A stretch of DNA of 64,000 nt from Sulfurisphaera javensis (lineage in GTDB: Archaea > Thermoproteota > Thermoprotei_A > Sulfolobales > Sulfolobaceae): contig NZ_AP031322.1 of assembly GCF_041154675.1 (NCBI RefSeq), forward strand, positions 558,001 to 622,000. The letters are read 5' to 3'. The number at the start of each line of letters is the position of its first letter. The stretch's first letter is position 1. The notes under the pieces are model-generated. The model made no database searches and had not been told where the DNA came from. It saw nothing but the letters and a program-made list of their open reading frames with translations. Both the position numbers and the translations under genes were made by a program. This document shows positions 29,841 to 40,994 of this stretch, one piece after another.

Positions 29841-30261
29841 TAATCGTAGATTTTCCTATATAACCAACTTGGTTATCTACTTTTTTAATTTCTATTTCGA
29901 ACCTTCCATGTATAAACGGTATATATATTTTTTCTCCTTCGTATACTGGTTGTTGATAGAGAATTTTCTTTATATAATCATCTAGACCATCTATTTTAAG
30001 AGGCGTCTCAACTATTATCTCTCTAGACTCTTCTATCTTCTGTGGCTCTACTTCAGCTTCCTCTTCGTTATTTATGAAGAGTCTACTTATTCCAATCTCA
30101 TCATCTTTTATTTTATTACTAACCACTACTTTAAGAATAAGTTCCTTATTTTTAGTTACTACCCTTACATAATTACCTAAGTAGTCAGCGTTTTTCTTAG
30201 ATAATACAGCATATCTTTTTCCTTTATATGGTGAGGGAGGCGATACTATCTTTAATTTCAT
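29827..30261 (-). CDS. stand-alone Cdc48 N-domain-like protein
   Basis: 144 residues from ATG 30261 (MKLKIVSPPSPYKGKRYAVL); longer in-frame starts upstream lack similarity. The pattern resembles the N-terminal substrate- and cofactor-binding part of Cdc48/VAT: a double-psi barrel half, then YIKKILYQQPVYEGEKIYIPF, which matches the second (Cdc48_2) subdomain consensus around VKxxLxxRPVxxGD. No AAA ATPase domain follows: the protein ends after one more beta hairpin. It might act as an adaptor, or a decoy of the full ATPase. Assignment by pattern only. Confidence 0.55.
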   Translation of the reverse strand: MKLKIVSPPSPYKGKRYAVLSKKNADYLGNYVRVVTKNKELILKVVVSNKIKDDEIGISRLFINNEEEAEVEPQKIEESREIIVETPLKIDGLDDYIKKILYQQPVYEGEKIYIPFIHGRFEIEIKKVDNQVGYIGKSTIIILT

Positions 30262-30329
30262 TAATAAAATATTAGAATTCAAAGTTTTAAATCCAAATAA
30301 TATTAACGTTGAACAAGACATAATAGCTG

Positions 30330-30962
30330 ATGAGTGAAGTTAGTTTTCACTTTAAATGTAATCAAGATTCTATACTCTTCAATTGCAATTATAAACTCTA
30401 TAGTATGGAGTATTCTGTGATGCAAAATAATGTTATCATTAGACTTAATTCTCCAAAGTCTAGAGTAAGTTTTGAGAGAGGGAAATTTTTCGATATGCAT
30501 AATTTGTTAGTCAAGAAAGGAATAGAAGGGGAAGAATTAGTTAAACCTATAATAAAGGAGTTTTCTGATATTATGAAAGAGGGAATAGTTCAGTTTTCTT
30601 ATCAGAATAATGTTCCTATAGGACTTTTACTTAGATTTTTACAAGATTTGGATAAAATCTATTTAGATCCTAGAAAATTCCTAGATTTTGAAGTAAATAG
30701 CATATTAATTGATGTAAATAAAGAGTTTCAGAAAGATAAGCCAGGTTTTACTACTAATAGGAAAATAACTATTGAATTAGGTTCCAAAAAAGGTTGTGCC
30801 AAAGTTATACTACCAGAAGAAGGAAACGTGTCTCATTTATTCTCTCTAGATTGTTCAGAGTGGAGTGAAGACTTTTCACGGTATAGGGATATACTCTATT
30901 CAATTCACCCAACAATAACTGAAATCTCTGAACTCGTTGAGTTCATGAAAAAGGTTATTTAA
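30330..30962 (+). CDS. conserved-looking protein upstream of nucS, unknown function
   Basis: 210 residues, soluble, mixed alpha/beta, starting MSEVSFHFKCNQDSILFNC. Several spaced features such as FERGKFFDMHNLL, GLLLRFLQDLDKIYLDP and a helical end (EISELVEFMKKVI) are seen but I recognise no family. It precedes nucS by 21 bases on the same strand, so the two are probably one transcript. The C-terminal region has no nuclease motif. Confidence 0.65.
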   Translation: MSEVSFHFKCNQDSILFNCNYKLYSMEYSVMQNNVIIRLNSPKSRVSFERGKFFDMHNLLVKKGIEGEELVKPIIKEFSDIMKEGIVQFSYQNNVPIGLLLRFLQDLDKIYLDPRKFLDFEVNSILIDVNKEFQKDKPGFTTNRKITIELGSKKGCAKVILPEEGNVSHLFSLDCSEWSEDFSRYRDILYSIHPTITEISELVEFMKKVI

Positions 30963-30983
30963 GTATTTTTACTTGATAATACT

Positions 30984-31742
30984 ATGGCTTTAGTATTAAC
31001 TAATCCTAATTTCGATGAAACATATAATTTTCTAGCTAATAATGTTTATAAAAAGTTAGTAACAGTGTTTGCTGATTGTGAAATTCAGTATTCTGGCAGA
31101 GCTACTTCTTATGCCTCTTTGGCTTCTAGGCTGATCATTATAAAAGTTGATGGTAGTGTTATTGTTCATGAACACACTAAGAGAGAGCCAATAAATTGGC
31201 AACCTCCAGGGAGTATAATTAGTATTAGAAAAGAGTCTGGAGTAGTAGGAATAGAGTCTATACGCAAGAGACCAAAAGAGAGACTTTACATTATTCTGAG
31301 AAGAGTTTACTATCTAACTTCTGCGGAAGTAAATAGCGGTGAATTTAATCTAAAAGGAACTGAAAAAGATCTAGTAGAAATAGTACTAGAGAAACCTAAC
31401 TTAGTAGAAGATGGTTTCAAACCATTACAGAGAGAGTATAGAACTCCATATGGTATTGTTGATCTATTAGGATATGATAAAATCGGTAGACCCTTTGTTT
31501 TAGAGTTTAAGAGAAGTAAGGCAACTCTCCAAGCGGTTTCTCAGCTTTATCGTTATTACATGTTCTTTATAGAACAATACGGGAATGCTAGAGGTGCATT
31601 AGTTTCCCCAGGAATATCTGAGAAAGCTTTAAATCTCCTTAATAAACTGGGATTAGAGTACATTGATGCTAATAGAATTCTTAATTCTATTACCAATTCT
31701 AGCAAACCTATTATTAATTTATCAAACATTAAAGGAAATTGA
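30984..31742 (+). CDS. nucS: mismatch-specific endonuclease NucS/EndoMS
   Basis: Cuts both strands at mismatches or branched DNA, the non-MutS mismatch repair nuclease of many archaea and actinobacteria. 252 residues: N-terminal dimerisation/DNA-binding half containing DGSVIVHEHTKREPINWQPPG, and a C-terminal RecB-like domain with D160, E174 and K176 in GIVDLLGYD and VLEFKRSKA. The usual PCNA-binding tail is not obvious: the C-terminus ends SSKPIINLSNIKGN. The 3' end is overlapped by the glycosyltransferase start. Confidence 0.92.
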   Translation: MALVLTNPNFDETYNFLANNVYKKLVTVFADCEIQYSGRATSYASLASRLIIIKVDGSVIVHEHTKREPINWQPPGSIISIRKESGVVGIESIRKRPKERLYIILRRVYYLTSAEVNSGEFNLKGTEKDLVEIVLEKPNLVEDGFKPLQREYRTPYGIVDLLGYDKIGRPFVLEFKRSKATLQAVSQLYRYYMFFIEQYGNARGALVSPGISEKALNLLNKLGLEYIDANRILNSITNSSKPIINLSNIKGN

Positions 31743-32682
31743 GCTTCGCAAGATAAGTGGAAACTTTATGGGTTTTGCCTCAGTTATTATACCTATAAAG
31801 GGGCTTGACGTAAATTTAGAGGATAACGTATTATCTTTGCTTAATCAAGATTATCCAGCGTATGAGGTAATCTATGTCGTTGATAGTTATGAAGATATAT
31901 GTGTACCAATATTACGTAAATATAATGTAAAAATAATAAAAACAGAAGATGTTTGTTCATTATGTAGTGGTAAGATAAGGGCTCAATTAACTGGATTAAA
32001 ATATGCTAAAGGTGAAATAATAGTATTTGGTGATTCTGACACTTGGTATCCTAAGTATTGGCTTAGAGAGTTAGTAAAACCTCTATCAAATTTTGTTGCT
32101 ACTACAGTTTTTTCTTGGCCAAAACCGTATAAGCTTACTCTGAAAAATTTTATAAGGGCTGGATTTTGGACTTTTGGTTTTGAATCTCAAGCAGTAGGTG
32201 GTACTTTTCTTTGGGGAGGAAGCATGGCTTTTAGAAGGGATTTCTTTGACGATTATGTGATTAGTGAACTTAGTAAGAACTGGTGCGATGATTGTACTTT
32301 AACTAGAATTGCAAAAGAGAGAGGTAAGATTGGATTTGTTATTAACGCTATGCCATTAAATATTTTTGACGAAAATGATTTGATTAATTGGTCTAAAAGG
32401 CAAATGATAACCGTTTATTTATACTCTAGGCGAGGATTTTACGCTTTCATTTTGATTGCTATTTTCATGTTATTTTTTCTAATTCTCTCGTTCTTTTCTT
32501 TAGTTTTTATAACACCTCTTATAACATGGATTATAAAGAATATAATAAGGGGTTTTAAAACTGGTTATGCGATAATTCCAAGCTTAGCTTCAGTTGTTGC
32601 AATATTTTATACCCTTTTACTTACTCCCTTTACTTTAAAACAAAAATATATAATTTGGCGAGGAAATAAATATAAAGTGTGA
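31666..32682 (+). CDS. membrane-bound family 2 glycosyltransferase
   Basis: 338 residues. An N-terminal membrane helix (LILLPILANLLLIYQ) is followed by a GT-A fold resembling ceramide glucosyltransferases: ASVIIPIKGLD, GDSDTWY (the D-x-D metal site), CDDCTLT and SKRQMITVYLY in place of (Q/R)xxRW. Two membrane helices follow. ATG 31666 places the start inside nucS, overlapping by 77 bases; an alternative start at 31768 would lose the first helix. Probably makes a glycolipid or extends an N-glycan. Confidence 0.85.
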   Translation: MLIEFLILLPILANLLLIYQTLKEIELRKISGNFMGFASVIIPIKGLDVNLEDNVLSLLNQDYPAYEVIYVVDSYEDICVPILRKYNVKIIKTEDVCSLCSGKIRAQLTGLKYAKGEIIVFGDSDTWYPKYWLRELVKPLSNFVATTVFSWPKPYKLTLKNFIRAGFWTFGFESQAVGGTFLWGGSMAFRRDFFDDYVISELSKNWCDDCTLTRIAKERGKIGFVINAMPLNIFDENDLINWSKRQMITVYLYSRRGFYAFILIAIFMLFFLILSFFSLVFITPLITWIIKNIIRGFKTGYAIIPSLASVVAIFYTLLLTPFTLKQKYIIWRGNKYKV

Positions 32683-33062
32683 TTTGGAAAAAATTACTTG
32701 TTATTGGTATCCTACTATTCCTATTTGCTGTAGGTTTAGGAGATTATCTCCTTAGTGTTAATTATAAAGTAATAACTTTAAAACCTTATCAAACAACAAC
32801 GATTTCTCAAGCTGAAGTTTTAGCAAAACAACCTATTTCAGCTCAGTCAGTTATTGGTACTTTAGTTCAAGGTTCGACTACTTATACACTTTATTATAAT
32901 TCTCAGACGCTAGTTAATAACAATACTAAAACAACTACATTAATTATATTGCAAAACAATTTCTTACTTTATATTGATTATTCTCTTATTATTCTTAGTT
33001 TCGGTATAATACTATTTTCTGTTTTGGGTCTCTTCTACGAATATCTTGTAAAGAAAAGCTAA
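32679..33062 (+). CDS. small two-helix membrane protein
   Basis: 127 residues with a helix at each end (LLVIGILLFLFAVGLG and LIILSFGIILFSVLGLFY) and a Thr/Gln/Asn-rich central region that would be exposed outside the cell, with N-x-T sequons. GTG start overlapping the glycosyltransferase stop by 4 bases, so it is probably co-translated with it. Function unknown; an accessory of the glycosyltransferase is possible. Confidence 0.65.
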   Translation: MIWKKLLVIGILLFLFAVGLGDYLLSVNYKVITLKPYQTTTISQAEVLAKQPISAQSVIGTLVQGSTTYTLYYNSQTLVNNNTKTTTLIILQNNFLLYIDYSLIILSFGIILFSVLGLFYEYLVKKS

Positions 33063-33110
33063 CCCTTATGAAAAAATTTGCCATAAAAAGTCAGTGTGCG
33101 TAATACTAAC

Positions 33111-33467
33111 TCATATCTTTCCAGATTCCTTTGCTACTTTTTCTGCTATCTGGAACAAATCTGGATACATCTCTTTTAATCCTCTTTCTAGGGCTTCTTT
33201 CGCTGTCTTACTCATCTTAAACCCTGGTATTGTATTATATAAGTACTGAAGAAGTAAATAAGCTGGGTAACTCCATATTCCAATTTTAGGATCTTTTTCG
33301 ATAAACTTTCTCATAATTTCCTCCACATTAGACTGTGCTTTGATTCCTTCTGGTTTACTCTCCTCTTTCTTTTCTTCTACTTTCTGCTCTATTTCTGGTT
33401 TTTTATCTTCTTCTTTTATACTCTCCTCTTTCTTTTTTCTATTAAATATTAAATCTAGTTCACTCAA
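33111..33467 (-). CDS. segB: chromosome segregation DNA-binding protein SegB
   Basis: Partner of SegA in Sulfolobus; it binds palindromic sites and forms the partition complex, without similarity to bacterial ParB. 118 residues: a charged flexible N-terminal half (runs of KKEE and KPE) and a C-terminal domain from about 50, EEIMRKFIEKDPKIGIWSYPAYLLLQYL, that corresponds to the ribbon-helix-helix domain known in SegB. TTG start at 33467 overlaps the segA stop (TTGA). Identification rests on size, composition and the segA context. Confidence 0.85.
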   Translation of the reverse strand: MSELDLIFNRKKKEESIKEEDKKPEIEQKVEEKKEESKPEGIKAQSNVEEIMRKFIEKDPKIGIWSYPAYLLLQYLYNTIPGFKMSKTAKEALERGLKEMYPDLFQIAEKVAKESGKI

Positions 33468-34126
33468 CTTTCTAGCACCAGTTTTGAAAGTTCCTCAAAT
33501 ATTGGAGAAAACTTGGGTTTCTTCACTCTGAACTCTTCATATCTTACTGCTGGAACTCCAAGTCTAGATGCTTCATAGAATAGCTTAGATGGAGGAACTG
33601 TTAACTCTACACTCTTTACTGAAGAGAATTCAATCTTCATTGCTTTCTTCGACATGTTAGTAAAAGCAATTGCTTGTTTCTTTAGACTTGCTAGTCTAGA
33701 GTCTAAATTCTTTGCTGCTTCAATAGCTAAAGGTTGTGGTGTTATTGGTGAGATTATTTTATCAGCTGATATCATTGCTGAAACGGACAAAGTACCTAAA
33801 TTGGGTGGAGTGTCAATAACTAGAACATCAAAACTTTCAGAGACTTTCTTCAGTCCTTGAACTATTGATTCTACGTCTCCATTTAGTTCTAATCTGAGGA
33901 GTCCTATATGGGCTGGAAAGACTTCAACGTTAAAAATATTTACGCTCTTTTCTCCCAATTTCAGTTCTCTCTTTTCTCTTTTCATTCCAAAAGAAACAGT
34001 CGCACCTCCTTCTGGATCCAAATCTATTAAGGCTACATTTTTAAATTTACTAAGACTATAAGCTAAATTAACTGAAGTGGTAGTTTTTCCTACACCACCT
34101 TTCTGATTAATTACTGTAACTATCAT
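33464..34126 (-). CDS. segA: chromosome segregation ATPase SegA (ParA family)
   Basis: Walker-type ATPase that polymerises on DNA and drives chromosome partition with SegB. Deviant Walker A NQKGGVGKTTTSVNLAYS (7-24), Walker A' DLDPEGGAT, Walker B VLVIDTPPNLG. 220 residues, as in S. solfataricus SegA. The ATG is directly preceded by GACTCTAGAC on its own strand, a TCTAGA-centred palindrome that probably binds SegB and autoregulates the operon. A TATA-like CTAAAATTA lies about 30 bases upstream. Confidence 0.93.
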   Translation of the reverse strand: MIVTVINQKGGVGKTTTSVNLAYSLSKFKNVALIDLDPEGGATVSFGMKREKRELKLGEKSVNIFNVEVFPAHIGLLRLELNGDVESIVQGLKKVSESFDVLVIDTPPNLGTLSVSAMISADKIISPITPQPLAIEAAKNLDSRLASLKKQAIAFTNMSKKAMKIEFSSVKSVELTVPPSKLFYEASRLGVPAVRYEEFRVKKPKFSPIFEELSKLVLES

Positions 34127-34138
34127 GTCTAGAGTCTT
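34125..34138 (-). promoter_or_regulatory. candidate SegB site/operator at the segA start
   Basis: Imperfect palindrome centred on TCTAGA (34128-34133), reading TTAAGACTCTAGACAT on the minus strand and running straight into the segA ATG. SegB of S. solfataricus is known to bind an imperfect palindrome upstream of segA; I recall a TCTAGA-type core but cannot verify the exact sequence. Occupancy here would cover the transcription start of a leaderless segA. Confidence 0.6.
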
Positions 34139-34236
34139 AACTCGATACTCCTAATTTTAGATTCTTCATATAATACTCTGGGATATATGGTTGGTATCTC
34201 TAGTAAGTAAAAAGGTTGTAATAAAAGTAATAAAGT

Positions 34237-35214
34237 TTATAAGAGATCTGCAATATGTAAAGGCTTTAATCCCATTTTAAGAAATGCTAAAGAGCAACTA
34301 GGATTAGTAGATACTACTGTATTCAGTCCACTTTTTAGAGTCTTCTCCTTTTTCACTTCCATAACTTTACTAGCAATCTCCTCATGGAAAATGAAATAAT
34401 CTCCTCCAGCTCCACATTCAAAAGAGGGTTCTTCAGACTCTCTTATTTCAATGCCCATTCTAGAGAGAGCCTCTCTAGTATACTTAGTTAATCCAAGTAA
34501 GTTTGCATGACAAGGATCATGAACTGTAAGTTTTGTATTTACTTTTGGTAAAGGTAAGTTGAATTTGACTAAAAATTCCGCAAAGTCATAAACCTCAAGA
34601 TTGTTTTCTTTCATATGTGCAGTACAATTTGAAGATAGAGAAACTACAGTTTTTCCTTTAAACTCTTTTCTCAATTTTTCTATTAACTCCTTACTTCTAT
34701 TAATTTCTCCTACATTTTTGTGGGCTAAGCCACAACAACCATTATAAATCTTCACTCTGTACCCTAGATTCTTCAGATACTGCAATGCTTTTTCCACAGT
34801 GCTTCTAAAGAATACTGACATTATGCATCCTGGGAATAAAACTATTTCCTCATTAACATCTTTGTGCTCTAAGGGCTTTTCTGGTTTTATTGGAATCTTT
34901 TTAGCAAATTCTCCTTTGACGAAATAAGGTAACAGACTAGGCCTTTCAAGAATATTTAACATGACCTTTTGAACCGTATTAGGTCTCCTAACTCTCGTTA
35001 TTATCTCTGAGTAGACTACACCACTAGGACAAGCTAATTCACATCTTCTACAATACATGCATGTTTCTATTCCCTCACTGTTAATTCCCAGTTTAACAGC
35101 TGTTATTCTACCTCTTGGTGAGTGAATCTCAGACCTTGTCACTACATAAGTTGGACAAGCCTCTAAACAAAATCCGCAATGAACACATTTTTGCAATTCT
35201 TCTTCTAATCCCAT
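34237..35214 (-). CDS. glycolate oxidase-type iron-sulfur subunit (GlcF-like)
   Basis: 326 residues. Two N-terminal [4Fe-4S] motifs (CVHCGFCLEACP and CMYCRRCELACP) followed by two CCG domains: FPGCIM with YNGCCGLA, and VHDPCHAN with ECGAGGD. It passes electrons from the flavin subunit. ATG 35214 chosen; the GTG two codons upstream is possible. It overlaps the flavin-subunit stop by 10 bases. Confidence 0.88.
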   Translation of the reverse strand: MGLEEELQKCVHCGFCLEACPTYVVTRSEIHSPRGRITAVKLGINSEGIETCMYCRRCELACPSGVVYSEIITRVRRPNTVQKVMLNILERPSLLPYFVKGEFAKKIPIKPEKPLEHKDVNEEIVLFPGCIMSVFFRSTVEKALQYLKNLGYRVKIYNGCCGLAHKNVGEINRSKELIEKLRKEFKGKTVVSLSSNCTAHMKENNLEVYDFAEFLVKFNLPLPKVNTKLTVHDPCHANLLGLTKYTREALSRMGIEIRESEEPSFECGAGGDYFIFHEEIASKVMEVKKEKTLKSGLNTVVSTNPSCSLAFLKMGLKPLHIADLL

Positions 35215-36581
35215 TCCCACAGCACCTTTAGTTCTCTAGACTCTTCTTTACATCCACCAAACATTTTACAAGGATTAAATAAATTATCAGGGTCGAATGT
35301 TCTCTTAATTCTTTTAAGTACATTTAGTTCAGTCTCGTTATAATATACGCTTAAATATTTTATTTTTTCAATTCCTATTCCGTGTTCCCCAGAAGGAACT
35401 CCGCCTTTTTCAATAACATATTTCTCGATTTCGTCACTAGCTTTAACTGCTCTGAGAAAGCTTTCAAAGTCATCCGGATAATAAGAGATTAAAGGATGTA
35501 AGTTTCCGTCTCCAGCATGGAAAACGTTAGCTATATAAACTTTATACTTTTCTGCTATCTGAGATATTTTTTCTAATACATCTGGCAAATCACTTCTCAA
35601 TACATTGCAATCTAAGGTTATGTAAGCTGGAGAAATTGAGCCCATGGCTGGAAAAGCTCCTTTTCTTGCATTCCAGAATCTAGAGTCATCAGTAGTTGTA
35701 ATTTCTTCCCCATCATTATTAGCTATTGCAGTCTTCACTCTATTCTCTTCCTCTTTGACTTGTTCTTCATGACCATCAAGTTCTATTAATAGGATTGCCT
35801 CTACATCTGGTAATCCAGCTTTATATCTGCTTTTCTCAATAGCTCTTATAGCATTTCTATCCATTAATTCAAGTGCGGAAGGAATAACACCTTGTCTAAA
35901 AATGTCAACTATTGTATTAGCAGAATCCTTAATACTATTAAAAATCCCAACTACGGTTTTCTTAACTTTAGGTTTAGGGAAAAGTCTTAATCTAGCCCTT
36001 AATACTCCACCTAATGTTCCTTCTGCTCCAATGAATATACTCGATAAGTTGAAATAAGGGGAGGGAGAAAACTCCTCAACTTCACCATTAGGTAAGATAA
36101 CCTTAATGGATATAACACTGTTAAAAGTAGGACCATATTTTACTACATGGATTCCTCCAGAGTCATGAGAGATATTTCCGCCTATACTAGAGACTTGAAA
36201 ACTTGCTGGATCGGGTGCATAAAAAAGATGAGGAGGGGCATTTTTTGTAACCATAGCGTTTACAATTCCAGGGCCTACTTCTATTTCTAATCCTTTTTGA
36301 GAATAGATTTTATTTAATCTAGTAAGCGAAACTATGTACTCATCTCCTTCAATTGGAACAGTTGCCCCACTTAAACTTGTTCCAGACCCTCTTATAATGA
36401 TTTTCTCCTTGTTTCGAATTAATTCTCTAATAACTTTAATTGCTTCTTCCTCGTTACCAGGTAAAATAACAGCTTTTGGCTCTTTCTTAATAGCAGTTAA
36501 ACCATCAAAGCCATAAAGCCTTTTTTCATCACTTGTAATAACCCAATTATCGCCAACGATCTCTTTTAACTTTTTTAACAT
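35205..36581 (-). CDS. FAD-linked 2-hydroxyacid oxidase/dehydrogenase (GlcD-like)
   Basis: 458 residues of the vanillyl-alcohol oxidase superfamily. FAD-binding motif IIRGSGTSLSGATVP, SSIGGNISHDSGGIH, EGTLGG; C-terminal GEHGIGIEKIKYL and the DPDNLFNPCKMF ending. It oxidises glycolate, D-lactate or a related acid and passes electrons to the iron-sulfur subunit directly downstream. It is divergent from a GlcE-like gene with only 28 bases between them. The true substrate is not evident. Confidence 0.9.
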   Translation of the reverse strand: MLKKLKEIVGDNWVITSDEKRLYGFDGLTAIKKEPKAVILPGNEEEAIKVIRELIRNKEKIIIRGSGTSLSGATVPIEGDEYIVSLTRLNKIYSQKGLEIEVGPGIVNAMVTKNAPPHLFYAPDPASFQVSSIGGNISHDSGGIHVVKYGPTFNSVISIKVILPNGEVEEFSPSPYFNLSSIFIGAEGTLGGVLRARLRLFPKPKVKKTVVGIFNSIKDSANTIVDIFRQGVIPSALELMDRNAIRAIEKSRYKAGLPDVEAILLIELDGHEEQVKEEENRVKTAIANNDGEEITTTDDSRFWNARKGAFPAMGSISPAYITLDCNVLRSDLPDVLEKISQIAEKYKVYIANVFHAGDGNLHPLISYYPDDFESFLRAVKASDEIEKYVIEKGGVPSGEHGIGIEKIKYLSVYYNETELNVLKRIKRTFDPDNLFNPCKMFGGCKEESRELKVLWEWD

Positions 36582-36609
36582 CAGTAATGATTGATTTATG
36601 TAGTTTAAA

Positions 36610-37593
36610 TTGCTTATACATAATGTTTACTGTAAAGAAGTCTATGAGCCTTACTCTTATGAGGAAATAGTAGAATTAGTAAAAAAAGCTAATGAGGAAA
36701 AAATTAAGGTTCATCCTATAGGTTTAGGAAATAATCATATAGGCAAAAAGATAGTAGCTGATATTTGCATTTCTACCTCTAAGCTAAATAAAATAATAGA
36801 GATATCTAAATCAGATTTATATGTTACAGCACAGGCTGGAGTAAGTGTTGATTTACTTCAAAAAACTGTAGCAGAGTACGATTTATTTCTACCATTTATT
36901 TACTCTGGTACTTTAGGTGGTTTAGCTTCTACTAATAAACCCTCTATTTTTTCTTTACTTTATCCTTATCCTAAAGATTTTATTTTAGGAGCAAAAATCA
37001 TAACTGGAAAAGGAGAAATAATAAGAAGTGGAAGTAGAACTACTAAATTCTCCAGCGGATATAAGATATGGAAAGTTTTGTCTGGTAGTTTAGGTAGTTT
37101 AGGAGTGTACACCGAATTAACCTTTCGTCTTCTGCCTAAGCCAGAAGAAATAAAATATACAGAAGTTGAAGACCCACTTAAATATATCTCATTAAGACCA
37201 TGGGGGATTACTTCAATTGTCAGAGACGGTAAAATTACAAATTATCTTATATTTGGAAGTTTTAGTACTTTCTTTGATAGAATATCTAGAGAATTCTCAT
37301 TTACTTTTTATGATGGAATACCAGAAAGTAAATTAGATTGCGAGAAAATTTTTGGGATTGTAACGTCTAGGGGAGAAGAAATTGAAGTCCTTAAAAGATT
37401 TAGTAATGGTATAGCGTATGTAGGGGCAGGTTATGTTAGAGTTTGTGAGAAAAAAGCTTTAGAATTGAGAAATGAAGGATATAATGTTATAATCGAGAAA
37501 GGATGTGAAGCTAGTGAGGATTGCTTTGGATTTAAATATTTAACATTTGATATGCTAAAAATGGCATTAGATCCAAATAATGTATTTGCATGA
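36610..37593 (+). CDS. FAD-binding oxidoreductase (GlcE-like)
   Basis: 327 residues with a PCMH-type FAD domain: VHPIGLGNNHIG, GVSVDLLQKTVAE, GTLGGLASTNKPS, SGSLGSLGVYTELTFRLLP. Shorter than GlcD and lacking the C-terminal cap residues, like the GlcE subunit of glycolate oxidase. TTG start at 36610, set by the frame opening and the very short divergent gap; no nearby ATG exists in frame. It ends KMALDPNNVFA, as GlcE does. It may form one complex with the two minus-strand subunits. Confidence 0.83.
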   Translation: MLIHNVYCKEVYEPYSYEEIVELVKKANEEKIKVHPIGLGNNHIGKKIVADICISTSKLNKIIEISKSDLYVTAQAGVSVDLLQKTVAEYDLFLPFIYSGTLGGLASTNKPSIFSLLYPYPKDFILGAKIITGKGEIIRSGSRTTKFSSGYKIWKVLSGSLGSLGVYTELTFRLLPKPEEIKYTEVEDPLKYISLRPWGITSIVRDGKITNYLIFGSFSTFFDRISREFSFTFYDGIPESKLDCEKIFGIVTSRGEEIEVLKRFSNGIAYVGAGYVRVCEKKALELRNEGYNVIIEKGCEASEDCFGFKYLTFDMLKMALDPNNVFA

Positions 37594-37603
37594 GGTTATG
37601 ATA

Positions 37604-38062
37604 ATGAGTGAATATTTTCTAAATTATAAAGGCGATAAGATATTTGTTATACTCTTAGGTTACTCTTCAAACAAATACTATCTTTATTATCCAAAAGGAG
37701 ATACTTTAGTTATTTTAGATGATAAAGGTAATATAGAAATGAAAGAAATTTTAGAGGTAATTGGTGAGGCTCCATCCGGATTTAAAGTAGCCGACCTAAT
37801 TGAACCATGGGAAAAAGTTAAAAACAGAGTAGTTACATGGAAAATCCTGGATAAGGAGATTGAGAGCGATAACGTCTACGTTGTGATTAATGATCCTAAG
37901 AATTATAAAATAATTGAGAATTCTTCAGCACCAGATAGACTTAAATACTATATATTTAAGGATCAAGATCCTTGGGAATTTAAGGATTGGTGTTGTGTTT
38001 TAATAGTGTCTACAAAAGACATAGATAACCTGCCTATGTCATTTAAGAAAATTTACTTTTAA
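37604..38062 (+). CDS. unknown protein downstream of the GlcE-like gene
   Basis: 152 residues starting MSEYFLNYKGDKIFVILLGYS. ATG 37604 follows GAGG by about nine bases; the ATG at 37598 is an alternative. Beta-rich N-terminus, charged C-terminus with a WCC pair (DWCCVLIVS), no recognised motif. Directly after the glycolate-oxidase-like gene, so probably one transcript. Confidence 0.6.
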   Translation: MSEYFLNYKGDKIFVILLGYSSNKYYLYYPKGDTLVILDDKGNIEMKEILEVIGEAPSGFKVADLIEPWEKVKNRVVTWKILDKEIESDNVYVVINDPKNYKIIENSSAPDRLKYYIFKDQDPWEFKDWCCVLIVSTKDIDNLPMSFKKIYF

Positions 38063-38079
38063 GCAAAAATAGGAAAAAG

Positions 38080-40864
<2,785 letters not shown>

Positions 40865-40994
40865 AATTGTCAATAATCTTATTCTTTTTGAGGTATATAA
40901 GTAAATTTGAAAAATAACTAATATTTCCCTACATTTTTTTAAAATGTAAATACAATAGAATTTTAGGTATAACTCAGATTTTATTTCTATAGTT

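Larger units (their letters stand above)
28340..35690. repeat. field of TCTAGA-centred imperfect palindromes around segAB
   Basis: By eye TCTAGA starts at 28345, 28404, 29241, 29279, 29327, 29981, 30022, 30459, 30845, 33564, 33695, 34128, 34459, 35235 and 35679: 15 in about 7.4 kb. I counted about a dozen in the other 56 kb. Many have the extended form AGTCTAGAGTC or CTCTAGACTC. Most lie within coding sequence. The likely role is a set of SegB binding sites (centromere-like region). Confidence 0.55.

Noticed and set aside
30303-30330. GCTGATGAGTGAAG upstream of the 210-residue gene as part of a guide RNA
   Set aside because: No partner CTGA boxes at the right spacing; it is the region around the start codon.
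28340-35690. TCTAGA sites as scars of a repeated insertion sequence
   Set aside because: The sites lack shared flanks longer than about ten bases and lie inside intact genes.
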